DNA from: Parcubacteria group bacterium Athens0416_74
GTDB taxonomy: Bacteria > Patescibacteriota > Minisyncoccia > Phycocordibacterales > UBA2100
Length of the DNA: 31,749 nt
Direction: 5' to 3'
NCBI GenBank assembly: GCA_007375785.1
Contig: VMEY01000006.1
Coordinates: 1 to 31,749 of the forward strand
The position numbers and the translations under genes are program-made. The notes beneath the pieces were generated by a model, which saw only the letters and a list, made by a program, of their open reading frames with translations, did not search any database and was not told where the DNA came from. Below, one piece after another: positions 31,621 to 31,749 of the stretch; position 1 is the stretch's first letter; each line of letters starts with the position of its first letter.

Positions 31621-31652
31621 GCTGTTCGGCGAGGGGCTTCCGCAATATCTGA

Positions 31653-31749
31653 CTAGCGAAATGTGACCGTGCCGCTGTCGTACTTGAGACTGAGGATGAG
31701 CTCTCCCTTTGAGGTGAAGTGGTAGCCGGCGGTATTTGCGAGTAGCTCA
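31653..31749 (-). CDS. C-terminus of a probable META-like protein, runs off the right edge
   Basis: The last 31 codons of a minus-strand gene end at TAG 31653-31655. They read ELLANTAGYHFTSKGELILS followed by LKYDSGTVTFR. The beta-strand ending, NT.GYHF..KGELIL.L..DSG.V.F, resembles the C-terminus of META/HslJ-type domains, but too little is visible to be sure. It lies 95 nt upstream of the MOSC start, with the MOSC promoter between. Confidence 0.55.
   Translation of the reverse strand, partial: ELLANTAGYHFTSKGELILSLKYDSGTVTFR

Noticed and set aside
1..31749. CRISPR, toxin-antitoxin, transposon or phage module
   Set aside because: No spaced repeat array, transposase, integrase, Cas or toxin motif was seen on either strand.

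Overview
The window looks like part of the chromosome of a Patescibacteria (CPR) bacterium, most likely a Parcubacteria-type lineage. This is inference from gene content: a stand-alone SWIB-domain protein, a secreted repeat protein with an LPXTG-like PNTG tail, an archaeal-type cupin glucose-6-phosphate isomerase, a GH57/GH15/glycosyltransferase set, a stand-alone IMP cyclohydrolase, and a very compact layout. TGA is used as an ordinary stop, so this is not one of the recoded CPR lineages. No rRNA, tRNA, CRISPR array, insertion sequence or phage gene was seen.

Layout. 1-3.5 kb: 5' part of a SWIB gene (-), a stand-alone receiver, a secreted repeat protein, a CDA-like deaminase, a hairpin-rich gap with a possible 28-aa ORF, and a nucleotidyltransferase. 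3.6-9.3 kb (+): OmpR-type regulator and histidine kinase, IMP cyclohydrolase domain, phosphohexomutase (frameshifted), ABC ATPase and permease, and an unknown 115-aa protein. 9.3-19.5 kb (-): two purine blocks, folA-purL-purQ and purE-purM-purC-purB (purB frameshifted), separated by a one-gene insert bracketed by a perfect 39-bp direct repeat, a guanylate-kinase-like gene and an AAA ATPase. 19.6-23.7 kb (+): CYTH protein, dcd, thyA, glyA, DedA. 23.7-30.8 kb: cupin glucose-6-phosphate isomerase and ROK kinase (-), a small secreted repeat protein (+), a glucan cluster of GT, GH57 and GH15 (-), and a divergent HAD phosphatase (+). 30.8-31.7 kb: MOSC protein (-) and the 3' end of a probable META-like protein (-).

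How the genes work together. purL, purQ, purM, purE, purC, purB and the IMP cyclohydrolase cover most of de novo IMP synthesis. folA, thyA and glyA form the thymidylate/folate cycle and supply one-carbon units; dcd feeds dUMP synthesis. GT, GH57, GH15, the ROK kinase, the cupin isomerase and the phosphohexomutase would build and mobilise an alpha-glucan and pass glucose to glycolysis.

Expression signals fall into three kinds. Many first genes have a -10 box, often an extended TGn-10, only 6-9 nt before the ATG and no Shine-Dalgarno, which suggests leaderless mRNAs. Genes inside operons usually follow the previous stop by 1-2 nt, again without a Shine-Dalgarno. A few isolated genes (deaminase, small secreted repeat protein, MOSC, guanylate-kinase-like) have -35/-10 promoters, strong GGAGG-type sites and intrinsic terminators. 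Three genes (phosphohexomutase, purB, the 25.1-kb secreted protein) look disrupted by small indels; assembly error and real decay cannot be told apart here.
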